From Pyruvatibacter mobilis (GTDB lineage Bacteria; Pseudomonadota; Alphaproteobacteria; CGMCC-115125): a stretch of 64,000 nt of DNA. Location of the stretch: assembly GCF_012848855.1 (NCBI RefSeq), contig NZ_CP051630.1:1281501-1345500 (forward strand), written 5' to 3'. The position numbers were made by a program, and so were the translations under genes. Under the pieces are notes generated by a model that did not search any database, had not been told where the DNA came from, and saw nothing but the letters and a program-made list of their open reading frames with translations. Positions 1-8,873 of the stretch are shown here, one piece after another (position 1 is the stretch's first letter; each line of letters begins with the position of its first letter).

Positions 1-1
1 G

Positions 2-1003
2 CATGTGGTGACCGCCAACAAGGCGCTGCTTGCATATCATGGGCAGAGCATTGCGGAGAGTGCTGAAGCCAAGGCAGTGGCCGTCGGCTTCGAAGCCGCG
101 GTCGCCGGCGGTGTTCCGGTGATCAAGGGGTTGCGTGACGGTCTGGCCGCCAACCAGGTCGAGCGCATCGTCGCCATCCTCAACGGCACCTGCAATTTTG
201 TTCTCGGCCTGATGGAAGAAGAAGAAGTGAGCTTCGAGGATGCTGTCCGCGAAGCTCAGGACGTCGGCTTTGCAGAGGCTGACCCGACGACCGACATCGG
301 CGGTTTCGATGCGGCTCACAAGCTCTCCCTGCTGGCGAGCATTGCCTTCGGCACGCAGGTCAATCTTGACGCAGTGCTTGTGAAGGGGATCGACAGCGTG
401 GCGGCCGAAGACATCGAGGCGGCCAAGGAGCTGGGCTACCGCATCAAGCTCATCGCCGTGGCTGACCGGAATGGCGGGCATATCATCCAGCGGGTGCACC
501 CGGCGCTTGTGCCGCTTGAGCAGCCGCTGGCCCATGTGGGCGGGCCGGGTAATTCCATCGTGATGCAGGGCGACTGGGTCGGCACGGTTGAGTTCGGCGG
601 CCCGGGGGCAGGGGAGAAGCCGACGGCCTCTGCCGTGGTGGCCGACATCGTGGACATTGCCCGTGGCTTCCAGGTGCCGGTCTTCGGCACGCCTGCGGCG
701 CAACTTACGCCGGCCAAGTCCGCGTCAGAGGACAATTCGCTGGCTCCTTACTATCTGCGGATGGAACTGGCGGACAAAAAGGGCACGGCCTCGACGATGA
801 CCGGCATTCTGGCCGAGCATGACATCTCAATCGAGACGATGATCCAGAAGCCGGAGGAAGATCACGAGCTTGGCGCCAACATGCCTGTCATCGTGGTAAC
901 CTATGCAACGCGGGATACGGCAATTGCCAAGGCTATTGCGGAGATCGAAGGCGCCGGGATCCTGGCGGGATCGCCCAATGTCATTCGCGTCGAATCGCTT
1001 TAA
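2..1003 (+). CDS. hom: Homoserine dehydrogenase, 5'-truncated by the window edge
   Basis: NADPH-dependent reduction of aspartate semialdehyde to homoserine, the branch point to threonine and methionine; cytoplasmic. About 333 C-terminal residues are visible; the N-terminal nucleotide-binding region lies outside the window. The visible part opens with HVVTANKALLA, then the catalytic stretch with ILNGTCNF, and AEADPTTDIGG with DAAHK. The last ~80 residues (YLRMELADKKGTAST onward) form an ACT domain, usually the site of threonine feedback inhibition. It is followed 78 bases later by glpX and then recJ, an order I recall as common in alphaproteobacteria. The identification is secure. Confidence 0.95.
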   Translation, partial: HVVTANKALLAYHGQSIAESAEAKAVAVGFEAAVAGGVPVIKGLRDGLAANQVERIVAILNGTCNFVLGLMEEEEVSFEDAVREAQDVGFAEADPTTDIGGFDAAHKLSLLASIAFGTQVNLDAVLVKGIDSVAAEDIEAAKELGYRIKLIAVADRNGGHIIQRVHPALVPLEQPLAHVGGPGNSIVMQGDWVGTVEFGGPGAGEKPTASAVVADIVDIARGFQVPVFGTPAAQLTPAKSASEDNSLAPYYLRMELADKKGTASTMTGILAEHDISIETMIQKPEEDHELGANMPVIVVTYATRDTAIAKAIAEIEGAGILAGSPNVIRVESL

Positions 1004-1081
1004 TCAAGCCGCGTAACCGGCTATTCACAACCGAAGGGCCCATCGGGGCCTGCCACCTACAGGACAGAAAGACCGATCTTC

Positions 1082-2080
1082 ATGAGCCAGGCCCAGCCCG
1101 AGCAGGAACACACCCGTGAATCCCTTCTTCACCGTGAGCTGACGCTGGAGCTTGTGCGCGTGACGGAGCGTGCTGCCGTGGCGGCTTCGCGCCTGCGCGG
1201 CCGGGGGGATGAAAAGGCTGCCGATCAGGCCGCTGTGGACGCTATGCGCCGGGAGCTGAATGCTCTGGATATCGACGGCACCGTTGTGATCGGCGAAGGC
1301 GAGCGTGACGAGGCGCCGATGCTTTATATCGGTGAGGAAGTCGGCACCAAGAACGGCCCGAAGGTTGATATCGCGCTGGATCCGCTGGAAGGCACCACGC
1401 TGTGCGCTAAGTGCATGCCCAATTCGCTGGCAACCATTGCCATGGCCGAAGGCGGCAGCCTGCTGAATGCGCCGGACGTCTACATGGAAAAAATCGCCAT
1501 TGGCGGCGGATACCCGGAAGGTCTCGTCGATCTCGACGCTGACCCCAAGGACAACGTCCTGAAGCTGGCGCAGGCAAAGGGCGTGGACCCGTCGCAGATT
1601 ACGGTCTGCATCCTCGACCGTCCGCGCCATTCGCACCTGATCAAGGGCGTGCGTGATGCAGGCGCCGCCGTGACCCTGATCCCGGATGGTGACATCGCGG
1701 GCGTGATCCACACGTCTGATCCCAATACCGGCATCGACATGTATATGGGCACTGGTGGTGCGCCTGAAGGTGTTCTGGCTGCCGCTGCACTGCGCTGCAT
1801 CGGCGGGCAGATCCAGGGGCGCCTGATCTTCCGTGACGCGGAAGAGCGCCGCCGGGCCGAGCGTGTCGGCTACACGGATTTCGACCGCAAATACATGACC
1901 CAGGAATTGGCGTCCGGGGATGTGCTTTTTGCCGCCACCGGCGTGACGGACGGCACAATGCTGGACGGCATCAAGTGGGAGAATGACCGGGTGACGACGC
2001 ACACTGTGGTCATGCGGTCATCCACCGGCACTGTCCGTTACATCAAGGCTTCGCACAGCTACCTTGGCAAGTTCCGCTAA
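1082..2080 (+). CDS. glpX: Fructose-1,6-bisphosphatase, class II (GlpX)
   Basis: Hydrolyses fructose-1,6-bisphosphate to fructose-6-phosphate in gluconeogenesis. At 332 aa it has the family length. GEGERDEAPMLYIGEEVG (about residues 71-88) and DPLEGTTLCAK (about 100-110) form the metal and phosphate site shared with the inositol monophosphatase fold, and a TGGAPEGVLAAAA motif follows further on. The start is the ATG at 1082. The 3' end overlaps recJ by 17 bases, so the two are probably translationally coupled. Class II enzymes are often the only FBPase in alphaproteobacteria, but this window cannot show that. Confidence 0.95.
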   Translation: MSQAQPEQEHTRESLLHRELTLELVRVTERAAVAASRLRGRGDEKAADQAAVDAMRRELNALDIDGTVVIGEGERDEAPMLYIGEEVGTKNGPKVDIALDPLEGTTLCAKCMPNSLATIAMAEGGSLLNAPDVYMEKIAIGGGYPEGLVDLDADPKDNVLKLAQAKGVDPSQITVCILDRPRHSHLIKGVRDAGAAVTLIPDGDIAGVIHTSDPNTGIDMYMGTGGAPEGVLAAAALRCIGGQIQGRLIFRDAEERRRAERVGYTDFDRKYMTQELASGDVLFAATGVTDGTMLDGIKWENDRVTTHTVVMRSSTGTVRYIKASHSYLGKFR

Positions 2081-3878
2081 CGCACGTCCGGTCTACGACG
2101 AGCCGGCACCGTTTCTCGGCGTCGCCCGGTCATTTTCCGGGCGCGCTTGGCGGTTGCGGCCGGCGGATGAGCGGCAGGCGGAACTCATTTCCCAGCGCCA
2201 TGGCATTGACGCCTTCCTGGCCCGCATTCTGGCGGCGCGGGAAGTTTCCGCTGACGATGTGCCCAGCTATCTGGCACCTACTCTGCGTGACCTCTTGCCG
2301 GACCCGTCGTGCCTTGCCGATATGGATGCGGCAGCTGACCGGCTGTCAGAGGCAATCATCAATGATGAGCCAATTGCTGTCTTCGGTGATTATGACGTAG
2401 ACGGAGCAACGTCGAGCGCGCTGCTGGACCGGTACCTGAAAGCGCTGGGTGTTACACCCCGTACCTATATTCCTGACAGGTTGGCCGAAGGGTATGGTCC
2501 CAACCCGACCGCCATGCGTGTGTTGGCGGAGGAGGGGGCCCGCGTCGTCATTACGGTCGATTGCGGCACCATGGCTTTCGCGCCCCTTGAGGAAGCAAGC
2601 CGGCTCGGCCTCGATGTGCTGGTGATCGACCACCATAAGGCCGCGCCTGAACTTCCCATCGCGCGCGCCGTGGTTAATCCCAACCGGCTGGACTGTGGCT
2701 CGGGTCTCGGACAGCTGGCCGCGGTTGGTGTGGTATTCATGCTGGTGGTCGCGACGAACCGCGCCCTGCGGCAACGGGGCCATTTTTCAGATATCCGCCC
2801 TGAACCCAATCTTACGCGACTGTTGGACCTCGTGGCTCTTGGCACGGTGTGTGACGTTGTGCCCCTGCGCGGCGTCAACCGGGCCTTTGTCACGCAGGGC
2901 CTGCGCATCATGGGGCAGGGTCAGAATTGCGGCCTGCAGGCGCTGGGTGCTGTCGCGGGGATGGAGGGCGCGCCATCTCCCTATCACGCCGGTTTCCTGC
3001 TTGGGCCCCGCGTCAATGCCGGCGGCAGGATCGGAGCATCCGGACTCGGGGCAAAACTTCTGTCTACGGAAGACCCGGACGAGGCTGCGGCGATTGCGGG
3101 CCGGCTGGACGTGCTGAATGCGGAGCGCCGCGCGATCGAGGCTGATGTACTCGACCAGGCAATTGCCCTGGTCGACCGCGACGGTTTGGCGGACCGGGCC
3201 GTCAGTGTTGTGGCCGGGCCTTCCTGGCATCCCGGCGTGATTGGTATCGTCGCGGCGCGGATCAAGGAACGCACGGGCAATCCTTCCATCGTCATCGCGC
3301 TGGATGACAAGGGCATGGGCAAGGGGTCCGGGCGGTCAATCGCCGGTGTGGATATGGGGGCTTCCGTGGTCCGGGCGCTTGAAGCGGGGCTCCTGGTCAA
3401 TGGTGGCGGGCATGCCATGGCCGCAGGGCTGACCGTTGCTGCGGATCGCGTGGATGACCTGACAGCCTATCTGGAACAGGACATGGCTGATGACGTGGCG
3501 CAGGCGCGGCTGGCGGCGGGTCTTACTCTTGATGGTGCCATTGCCTGTAGCGGGGCCACCGCGTCACTTGTCGACCTCATTGCCCAGGCGGGGCCCTATG
3601 GGTCGGGCAATCCTGAACCGCGTATTGCCGTGGCGGATGCCCGGATCGGCTATGCGGATGTCGTGGGCAGCAACCATGTGCGGCTCACCCTGAAGGGGCA
3701 AAGCGGCAAGACGCTGAAGGCTGTTGCATTCCGGGCCGCAGATCAGCCACTTGGGCAATCTCTTTTGGGCAATGCTGATATGCGCGTGCACGTTGCCGGA
3801 CGGTTGAAACGCGATAGCTGGCGCGGCGGCGAGGCAGTGGAGCTGCATATCGAGGACGCAGCAGCCGCTGACCACTAG
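2064..3878 (+). CDS. recJ: Single-stranded-DNA-specific exonuclease RecJ
   Basis: 5'-3' exonuclease on single-stranded DNA, acting in RecF-pathway recombination, mismatch repair and base-excision repair. The protein is 604 aa, typical for RecJ. DHH-family motifs are intact: GDYDVDG at residues 108-114, VDCG around 165-168, DHH at 189-191, and NGGGHAMAAGL in the DHHA1 domain, followed by the C-terminal OB-like region. The start is a TTG at 2064 inside the end of glpX. Nearby in-frame alternatives would cut into the family-typical N-terminus, so TTG is preferred but not proven. The next downstream gene is a tRNA. Confidence 0.93.
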   Translation: MASSANARPVYDEPAPFLGVARSFSGRAWRLRPADERQAELISQRHGIDAFLARILAAREVSADDVPSYLAPTLRDLLPDPSCLADMDAAADRLSEAIINDEPIAVFGDYDVDGATSSALLDRYLKALGVTPRTYIPDRLAEGYGPNPTAMRVLAEEGARVVITVDCGTMAFAPLEEASRLGLDVLVIDHHKAAPELPIARAVVNPNRLDCGSGLGQLAAVGVVFMLVVATNRALRQRGHFSDIRPEPNLTRLLDLVALGTVCDVVPLRGVNRAFVTQGLRIMGQGQNCGLQALGAVAGMEGAPSPYHAGFLLGPRVNAGGRIGASGLGAKLLSTEDPDEAAAIAGRLDVLNAERRAIEADVLDQAIALVDRDGLADRAVSVVAGPSWHPGVIGIVAARIKERTGNPSIVIALDDKGMGKGSGRSIAGVDMGASVVRALEAGLLVNGGGHAMAAGLTVAADRVDDLTAYLEQDMADDVAQARLAAGLTLDGAIACSGATASLVDLIAQAGPYGSGNPEPRIAVADARIGYADVVGSNHVRLTLKGQSGKTLKAVAFRAADQPLGQSLLGNADMRVHVAGRLKRDSWRGGEAVELHIEDAAAADH

Positions 3879-4005
3879 GCTTCGGATTGTCGCTTTCCAG
3901 TCAAAAAACCGCAAAAAATCGGCGATTTGGGTCTTGAATGCGGCGTGCGGGGTGTGTATCAAGCTCATCCGCGACGGGGACAGCTTGTCTGTTCCGCCGC
4001 TCAGC

Positions 4006-4080
4006 GCGCCCTTCGTCTATCGGTTAGGACGCCAGGTTTTCAACCTGGAAAGAGGGGTTCGACTCCCCTAGGGCGTGCCA
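4006..4080 (+). tRNA. tRNA-Glu (TTC)
   Basis: A 75-nt cloverleaf with encoded CCA. The acceptor arms gcgccct and agggcgt pair with a G-U first pair. The anticodon stem is ccagg/cctgg with a seven-base loop, and TTC lies at 4039-4041. The T arm contains GGTTCGACTCC. It reads GAA codons. It stands alone between recJ and a PAS-domain gene. Confidence 0.96.
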
Positions 4081-4144
4081 CTTTCTTCACCATTTTGTGT
4101 AAAATGTGAGCCAATAGGTTCATGTGAAGTGGTGAGGCGTAGCC

Positions 4145-4762
4145 ATGCCCCTCGAGGCACGGTCAAATCAGTCAGCAGTATTGGACGCTCGGACGTCGCT
4201 CGAAAAATCGGCGGCACCAGGGCGGCTGCGTGCGTTCCTGGACCTTTATGACGAGATGCGAGACGGGCGGCTGGTCCCGCACCGTAACGATCTGGATCTT
4301 CGTAAACTCAGCGCGTTTCTTACCGATCTAACCCTGATGGAGATCGAGGATGACGCCACCATCACCTATAGGCTGATGGGCAGTGACGTGGCGGAGCGGA
4401 TGGGGGCTGACCTCACCGGTCGCAACTTCCTCGAGTTCCTGTCTGCTAAGGAACGGCGGGGGACGGCACGGGCTATGGATCTTATTGTGTCCCGGCCGCT
4501 GGGGCTCTTCTCGATCTACCTCAACCAGTATGCCCGCGGGGTCCTCTCCCGCAACGAGAGCATCATGCTGCCTCTGTCGGCTGGGGATGACGACAAGGTC
4601 ACGCAGATCATCGGACTGCATCTGGTGCAGACCACGGTCAACTATGCCACTGTCGGCGACAACACCATCATTGCCGCAGATACATTCGGGACCGAGCCGG
4701 TCGATCTGGGCAATGGGGTACCGACCGCGGATGAAATTGCCAGGCTCAGAGCTGTATCCTGA
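4145..4762 (+). CDS. PAS_5-family single-domain PAS protein (copy 1)
   Basis: A 205-aa soluble protein of the alphaproteobacterial PAS_5 (formerly DUF1457) type. The core runs from about residue 25 to 175 and includes LTLMEIEDDATITYRLMG and then DLTGRNFLEF. There is no kinase, cyclase or DNA-binding output domain, so it probably senses a ligand or docks to a partner. I recall that Caulobacter MopJ, a single-domain PAS regulator of the cell cycle, belongs to this family. The ATG follows GAGG with good spacing. It is most similar to the next gene, suggesting tandem duplication. Ligand and partner are unknown. Confidence 0.8.
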   Translation: MPLEARSNQSAVLDARTSLEKSAAPGRLRAFLDLYDEMRDGRLVPHRNDLDLRKLSAFLTDLTLMEIEDDATITYRLMGSDVAERMGADLTGRNFLEFLSAKERRGTARAMDLIVSRPLGLFSIYLNQYARGVLSRNESIMLPLSAGDDDKVTQIIGLHLVQTTVNYATVGDNTIIAADTFGTEPVDLGNGVPTADEIARLRAVS

Positions 4763-5024
4763 CAAGTGCCCATTCCTGACCCGGGTGACACTTCACCGGT
4801 CATGCAAGCCCTCAATACAGTCGCAATACGGGCAGTCAAATCGCGGCACACTTATGCCGTGTTCTGCGACAAAAAGTTTATTTCATTTAAGGCCGTACTT
4901 GATCCAAAAGGATCAGCATCCACTTACCAGCTAACACGCCATTTGAGAAAGTTCAGGCTCGCCTGTTCTCGATTTCCGGTATTGCGCTACCATTGGCGGA
5001 AAACGCCGGGAAGGAAATGTCCAG

Positions 5025-5645
5025 ATGCAGAATGCCGCGGACACCGGTTCGCTGACCCTTGAAAGGTTCGAGCCGCTCCTTGCGCACACGCAAGCGCCGG
5101 ATGCCATGCGGACTCTCATTGCCGCATATCTGGATGCGTGGGAGAAGACCGCGCCTCCAGCACGCACGGATCTCAACTTCCGGACGCTTGCGCCTTACAT
5201 GCCCAACCTCACCATCATGGAACGGCGTGATGGCCGGTATCTCTATCGCCTGGTGGGGACTGAAGTGGTCGAGCGCATGACGCGCGACCTGACCGGCGAA
5301 AACGTATTCGACTATTTTGCCCCCGGCATTCACTCAGGTGTCAGGCAAGGCTTCGAGGCAGTGATTGATGATTGCTGCATCAGCCTCTTCATCTACGAGA
5401 ACACCTACAGCAATGGTGTGATGATGAAGGTCGAGAGCCTGCTGCTGCCAATTGCCTCGGGTGTGGATGGTGAGGCGCATCACATGCTGGCCTGGCATAT
5501 TCGACACAATGATCGTTCCTTCACGGAACAAGAGGAACTTGTGTTTCAGTCCAGCAGAGTGGGACAGGTGTTCTTTGTGCCCCTGAAAGGCAATTGCCGC
5601 CCAATGCCTGCGCTCCGGGCATTGGCGCCTGTGGAAATCTGTTGA
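5025..5645 (+). CDS. PAS_5-family single-domain PAS protein (copy 2)
   Basis: A 206-aa paralogue of the preceding gene. Shared landmarks are LTIMERRDGRYLYRLVG and DLTGENVFDYF at equivalent positions, and a central strand region containing MKVESLLLPIASG. No output domain, signal peptide or membrane segment is seen. The ATG at 5025 is preceded by AAGGAA. A 262-base gap separates it from copy 1, so it may have its own promoter. It converges on yceI, with only 11 bases between the stops. Confidence 0.8.
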   Translation: MQNAADTGSLTLERFEPLLAHTQAPDAMRTLIAAYLDAWEKTAPPARTDLNFRTLAPYMPNLTIMERRDGRYLYRLVGTEVVERMTRDLTGENVFDYFAPGIHSGVRQGFEAVIDDCCISLFIYENTYSNGVMMKVESLLLPIASGVDGEAHHMLAWHIRHNDRSFTEQEELVFQSSRVGQVFFVPLKGNCRPMPALRALAPVEIC

Positions 5646-5656
5646 GACGCTCGTGC

Positions 5657-6235
5657 CTATTTCGGCTTTGCTGATATGTCGATCGAGATGGGGACGTCGA
5701 CGCATACTGTTGCACCGCTGGTGAAATCACCCTGGCCAATTCCGTAGTCGGTTCGATCGACTGTTACAGTGCCGACGGCACGGACGCTGCCGTCCCCCAG
5801 ATCTTCCAATGTGAAGGGCAGGGTGATTGCTTGCGTCTGGCCACGCATGGTGAGGTCCGCGTCCATCTCGAAGGTCCCATCGCCGGTGTTCCGGAAGGCG
5901 GTGCTGACCAGTCGTGCCTGCGGGTGTGCCGTGACTGCGAACCAGTCATCGCTCACCAGGCTGCTGTCGCGGGTTGCGTCATTGGTGGTCGCGCTCTCCA
6001 TCGTGATGACCACTTCGACGGATGAAGATGTCAGATCTGTTTCATCAAAAGAAATATCAGCATCCCATCTCTCAAATGAACCGGGTACGGATGAACCGAA
6101 CACGCTTGCCTCGAAGGTGAGACTGCTTGCGGCCAGATCGACCTGCCATTGGGCGGCTTGGGTACCTGACATAGCCCCGCCGGCAACCAAGAGCGCGCAG
6201 GCAAGTGCCGGGACCCGGCTGAGTTGAGCGATCAT
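5657..6235 (-). CDS. YceI-family periplasmic lipid-binding protein
   Basis: A 192-aa exported protein with an N-terminal signal peptide ending near SGTQAA. The rest is the YceI beta-barrel pattern: WQVDLAASSLTFEASVFGS near the N-terminus, GSFERWDADISFD, ADLTMRGQTQAITLPF and DRTDYGIG. Family members bind isoprenoid or other lipid ligands in the periplasm. The start has AAGGGA upstream. It lies 4 bases after the cytochrome b561 gene, a pairing seen in many proteobacteria, so the two are probably one operon. The ligand cannot be read from the sequence. Confidence 0.88.
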   Translation of the reverse strand: MIAQLSRVPALACALLVAGGAMSGTQAAQWQVDLAASSLTFEASVFGSSVPGSFERWDADISFDETDLTSSSVEVVITMESATTNDATRDSSLVSDDWFAVTAHPQARLVSTAFRNTGDGTFEMDADLTMRGQTQAITLPFTLEDLGDGSVRAVGTVTVDRTDYGIGQGDFTSGATVCVDVPISIDISAKPK

Positions 6236-6239
6236 GGAC

Positions 6240-6860
6240 TTATCCCTTGTTGTTCAGCTCACGGGCCAGGCGCTCATCAAACGCTGCCCTGGAGATCGGC
6301 AGCATCTTGAGGAGGACGCTGTCACCCAGCTTTACGTGATGATAAAGCGCGGCCCCCACATGGACGATGAACAGGGCGAGCAACCCGTTCGCGGCCAGTT
6401 CATGCAGCTCAGAGAAGGTGCCCTCCAGGGCCTGCTTGTCTGCCGAGGACGCGATCACCCCTATATGGGGAAGTTCCACCAATCCGAAAAGTACGGTGGG
6501 GATGTTGAGGCTTGATGCGGACACCATCGCCCAGCCGGCAAGGGGGGCTGCGAGCAACAAGCCGTAGAAGGCCCAGTGTGTTGTCCTGGCAGCGAGCTGT
6601 TGCCAGGCCGGCATGGCCGGCGGCAGGGATGGCTGGGGATTGGCGACCCGCCAGCCGAGGCGAAGAACGGTCAATGCCAGGACGAGAATGCCGAAGGACT
6701 TGTGGAGCTGGTAGAGCTCAAATTGCTGAAGCGAGGGCTTCATGTCCTCCATGATAGAACCGACGATAAAGAGGCCGATTACACAGAGGGCGATAAGCCA
6801 GTGCAGGAGCACGGCAATGATGCCGTAGCGGTATTCGGAGTTCCGTATGGTGAGTGCCAT
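6240..6860 (-). CDS. Cytochrome b561 family membrane protein
   Basis: A 206-aa inner-membrane di-heme cytochrome with four predicted helices. Candidate heme-ligand histidines occur in VLLHWLIALCV, YQLHKSFG, and the last helix FIVHVGAALYHH. Family members move electrons, often between quinone and a periplasmic partner. The ATG has AGGAGA upstream. It is the first gene of a probable two-gene operon with yceI. The actual redox partner is not evident. Confidence 0.88.
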   Translation of the reverse strand: MALTIRNSEYRYGIIAVLLHWLIALCVIGLFIVGSIMEDMKPSLQQFELYQLHKSFGILVLALTVLRLGWRVANPQPSLPPAMPAWQQLAARTTHWAFYGLLLAAPLAGWAMVSASSLNIPTVLFGLVELPHIGVIASSADKQALEGTFSELHELAANGLLALFIVHVGAALYHHVKLGDSVLLKMLPISRAAFDERLARELNNKG

Positions 6861-6911
6861 TTCCCAGATATCTCCTGCGCGCCTGTGAGCCCGCGTTTGC
6901 CTTTAATGCCG

Positions 6912-7559
6912 TCAAGGCGTGCTGTGCGTTCCCTGGTTGGCGAAGGTCGGGGTCCAGTTCCGGGCCCTGCCGATCCCGGCAAGATAGTCGGTCCTGGGGA
7001 TGCGTTGCCGCAGGGTGGCAATGGTTGCCTCATCAAGACGGTTCTGTGCCCCGATGCTCAATCGCAAGGGATTGCTCTGATACAGATAGAGCCACATTGC
7101 GGCAGTTTCATGTGGCATGTAGGACGGGCCGTCATCGAGATAGAACTGAAGATGTGTGGCCTGGGCGTCTGCGAGGCCCGCATTCGCGGCCTGGGACACC
7201 CATCGCAGGCCCTCGTCCCGCTGGCCGGTCTCTATCAGGCAGCGGCCATAGACGTGCTGGGCGCTTTCATAGCCACGCCCAAGCCGTGCGAGCTTGCGCA
7301 GTTCGGGCATGGCTTCTGTGCAGCGTCCCGCCCGCGCCATTTCAAAGGGTGACCAATAGGAGCCCGTGCTGCGGCCTTCGTCAGACTTCTTCTCGAGCTG
7401 GCGTTCCCTTACCAGATCGGCGCCGGACTTCCGGGCGTCTGGAATTTCTTCCGCCAAGGCAGGGCCGGCAGCCAGGGCGAGCAGACAGCCAAGCGTTGCC
7501 AGTCGTCCGATAGAATTGAGGGCGAGAGGGACGCCCTGTGGTGATCTGGTCGCCATCAC
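6912..7559 (-). CDS. Exported Sel1/TPR-like repeat protein
   Basis: A 215-aa protein with an N-terminal signal peptide (hydrophobic stretch LGCLLALAAGPALA, residues ~28-41). Weak helical repeats follow: CTEAMPELRKLARLGRGYES, CLIETGQRDEGLRWVSQA and NAGLADAQATHL resemble degenerate Sel1/TPR units. It is likely a periplasmic scaffold protein. It lies 12 bases after the glyoxalase gene on the same strand and may be co-transcribed with it. No specific function is assigned. The short-repeat reading is tentative. Confidence 0.6.
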   Translation of the reverse strand: MMATRSPQGVPLALNSIGRLATLGCLLALAAGPALAEEIPDARKSGADLVRERQLEKKSDEGRSTGSYWSPFEMARAGRCTEAMPELRKLARLGRGYESAQHVYGRCLIETGQRDEGLRWVSQAANAGLADAQATHLQFYLDDGPSYMPHETAAMWLYLYQSNPLRLSIGAQNRLDEATIATLRQRIPRTDYLAGIGRARNWTPTFANQGTHSTP

Positions 7560-7571
7560 GCGCCTAGGCCT

Positions 7572-7991
7572 TTACCAGTGACCGACATTCTCCATGGATG
7601 CCCATGGTTCGACCGGTTCCTTGGCGCCACCCTTCTGCAGCAGCTCGATGGAGATGTTGTCGGGTGAGCGAACGAACGCCATCCGTCCGTCACGCGGGGG
7701 ACGATTGATGGTTACACCCGCTTCCTGCAGCTTCCGGCACGTGGCGTAGATGTCTTCCACCTCATAGGCAAGGTGTCCGAAATTGCGCCCTTCGCCGAGT
7801 TCTTCGTCATCCCAGTTATAGGTCAGTTCCACCTGGGCGCTGTGATCGCCAGGGGCTGCCAGAAAGACGAGGGAGAAGCGGCCTTCTTCAATGTCGAAAC
7901 GACCAAGCTGCTCAAGGCCAAGATCATCGCAATAGAACTTCAGGGATTTGTTAAGGTCACGGACGCGGACCATCGTATGCAGGTATTTCAT
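7572..7991 (-). CDS. gloA: Lactoylglutathione lyase (glyoxalase I)
   Basis: Converts the methylglyoxal-glutathione hemithioacetal to S-lactoylglutathione. The protein is 139 aa from the ATG at 7991, a VOC-fold enzyme. The four metal ligands of bacterial glyoxalase I align: H5 (MKYLHTMVRV), E55 (VELTYNW), H73 (FGHLAYEV) and E116 (SIELLQK). A GTG five codons upstream is possible, but the internal ATG matches the family N-terminus. The lack of the long insertion seen in the human enzyme suggests the Ni/Co-type bacterial enzyme. Confidence 0.93.
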   Translation of the reverse strand: MKYLHTMVRVRDLNKSLKFYCDDLGLEQLGRFDIEEGRFSLVFLAAPGDHSAQVELTYNWDDEELGEGRNFGHLAYEVEDIYATCRKLQEAGVTINRPPRDGRMAFVRSPDNISIELLQKGGAKEPVEPWASMENVGHW

Positions 7992-8111
7992 TCCGTCTCT
8001 CTTCACGGCACTCTGCCGGTGAACAACCGGCGTAAGGCATTACGTGACCAGATGATCGCGCAATGCCAGGGCAGGGTCAAAACACGAGATTGAGGGATAC
8101 CGGGGCGGACT

Positions 8112-8873
8112 GTGGCTGACAATACGAATGGGCGAGTGACAGAACTCAAATCCATGGTGGATGACGCGCAGCGCGTGGTGATCTTCACCGGCGCCGGCAT
8201 CTCGACAGAGTCCGGCATTCCCGACTTCAGAAGCCCGGGCGGGCTGTGGACCCAGAACAAGCCCATCTACTTTCAGGACTTCATGGCGTCGGAAGCCATG
8301 CGTATCGAGGCCTGGCAACGCAAGTTCAACATGGATGACACCTTCACCGAGGCAAGACCGAATGCGGGCCACATGGCGATTGCGCGGCTTGTGCAGGCAG
8401 GCAAGGTGACATCGGTGATCACCCAGAACATCGACAACCTGCACCAGAACTCAGGGGTTCCCGAAGACAAGGTCATCGAGCTGCACGGCAATACGACCTA
8501 CGCGAAATGCCTTGATTGCGGCCAGCGGCACGAGATCGCCTTTGTGCGGGAGGGTTTTGAGCAATCAGGGAAGCCGCCGCCCTGTGCCGCCTGCAACGGC
8601 ATTCTGAAGACGGCGACCATCTCGTTCGGCCAGGCAATGCCCGAAGCGGAAATGATGAGGGCTGAAGCGGAAACACTGGCTTGCGACCTGTTTCTCGCAA
8701 TCGGCTCATCACTGGTGGTGTATCCGGCAGCAGGCTTTCCGATTATCGCCAAGCAGAATGGGGCGGGGCTCGTGATCATCAACCGCGAGGAGACGGAACT
8801 CGACCAGATTGCGGACCTCGTCATCAATGATGAAGCGGGACTGACCCTGTCATCCTTGGTGCCCCACAATTGA
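8112..8873 (+). CDS. NAD-dependent protein deacylase, Sir2 family
   Basis: Removes acyl groups from lysines, consuming NAD+. The protein is 253 aa. Motifs are TGAGIS at 26-31, GIPDFRS at 35-41, QNIDNLH at 105-111, the catalytic His125 in ELHG, and a zinc ribbon with Cys133, 136, 158 and 161. The Tyr-x-x-Arg pair that marks Sirt5-like desuccinylases such as E. coli CobB is not seen after GLW, so plain deacetylase activity is more likely. The start is GTG at 8112. The last 24 bases overlap the convergent PAS gene. Confidence 0.93.
   Translation: MADNTNGRVTELKSMVDDAQRVVIFTGAGISTESGIPDFRSPGGLWTQNKPIYFQDFMASEAMRIEAWQRKFNMDDTFTEARPNAGHMAIARLVQAGKVTSVITQNIDNLHQNSGVPEDKVIELHGNTTYAKCLDCGQRHEIAFVREGFEQSGKPPPCAACNGILKTATISFGQAMPEAEMMRAEAETLACDLFLAIGSSLVVYPAAGFPIIAKQNGAGLVIINREETELDQIADLVINDEAGLTLSSLVPHN

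Noticed and set aside
1025-2002. 325-codon open frame antisense to glpX
   Set aside because: Its translation is rich in Arg, His and Gln with no domain pattern, and it mirrors a well-supported gene. The same applies to long antisense frames at 35204-36121, 36251-37669 and 61768-63033.
4006-4080. tRNA-Glu as integration site of an island carrying the PAS and HHDH genes
   Set aside because: No integrase, no direct repeat of the tRNA 3' end and no change in base composition were seen downstream.
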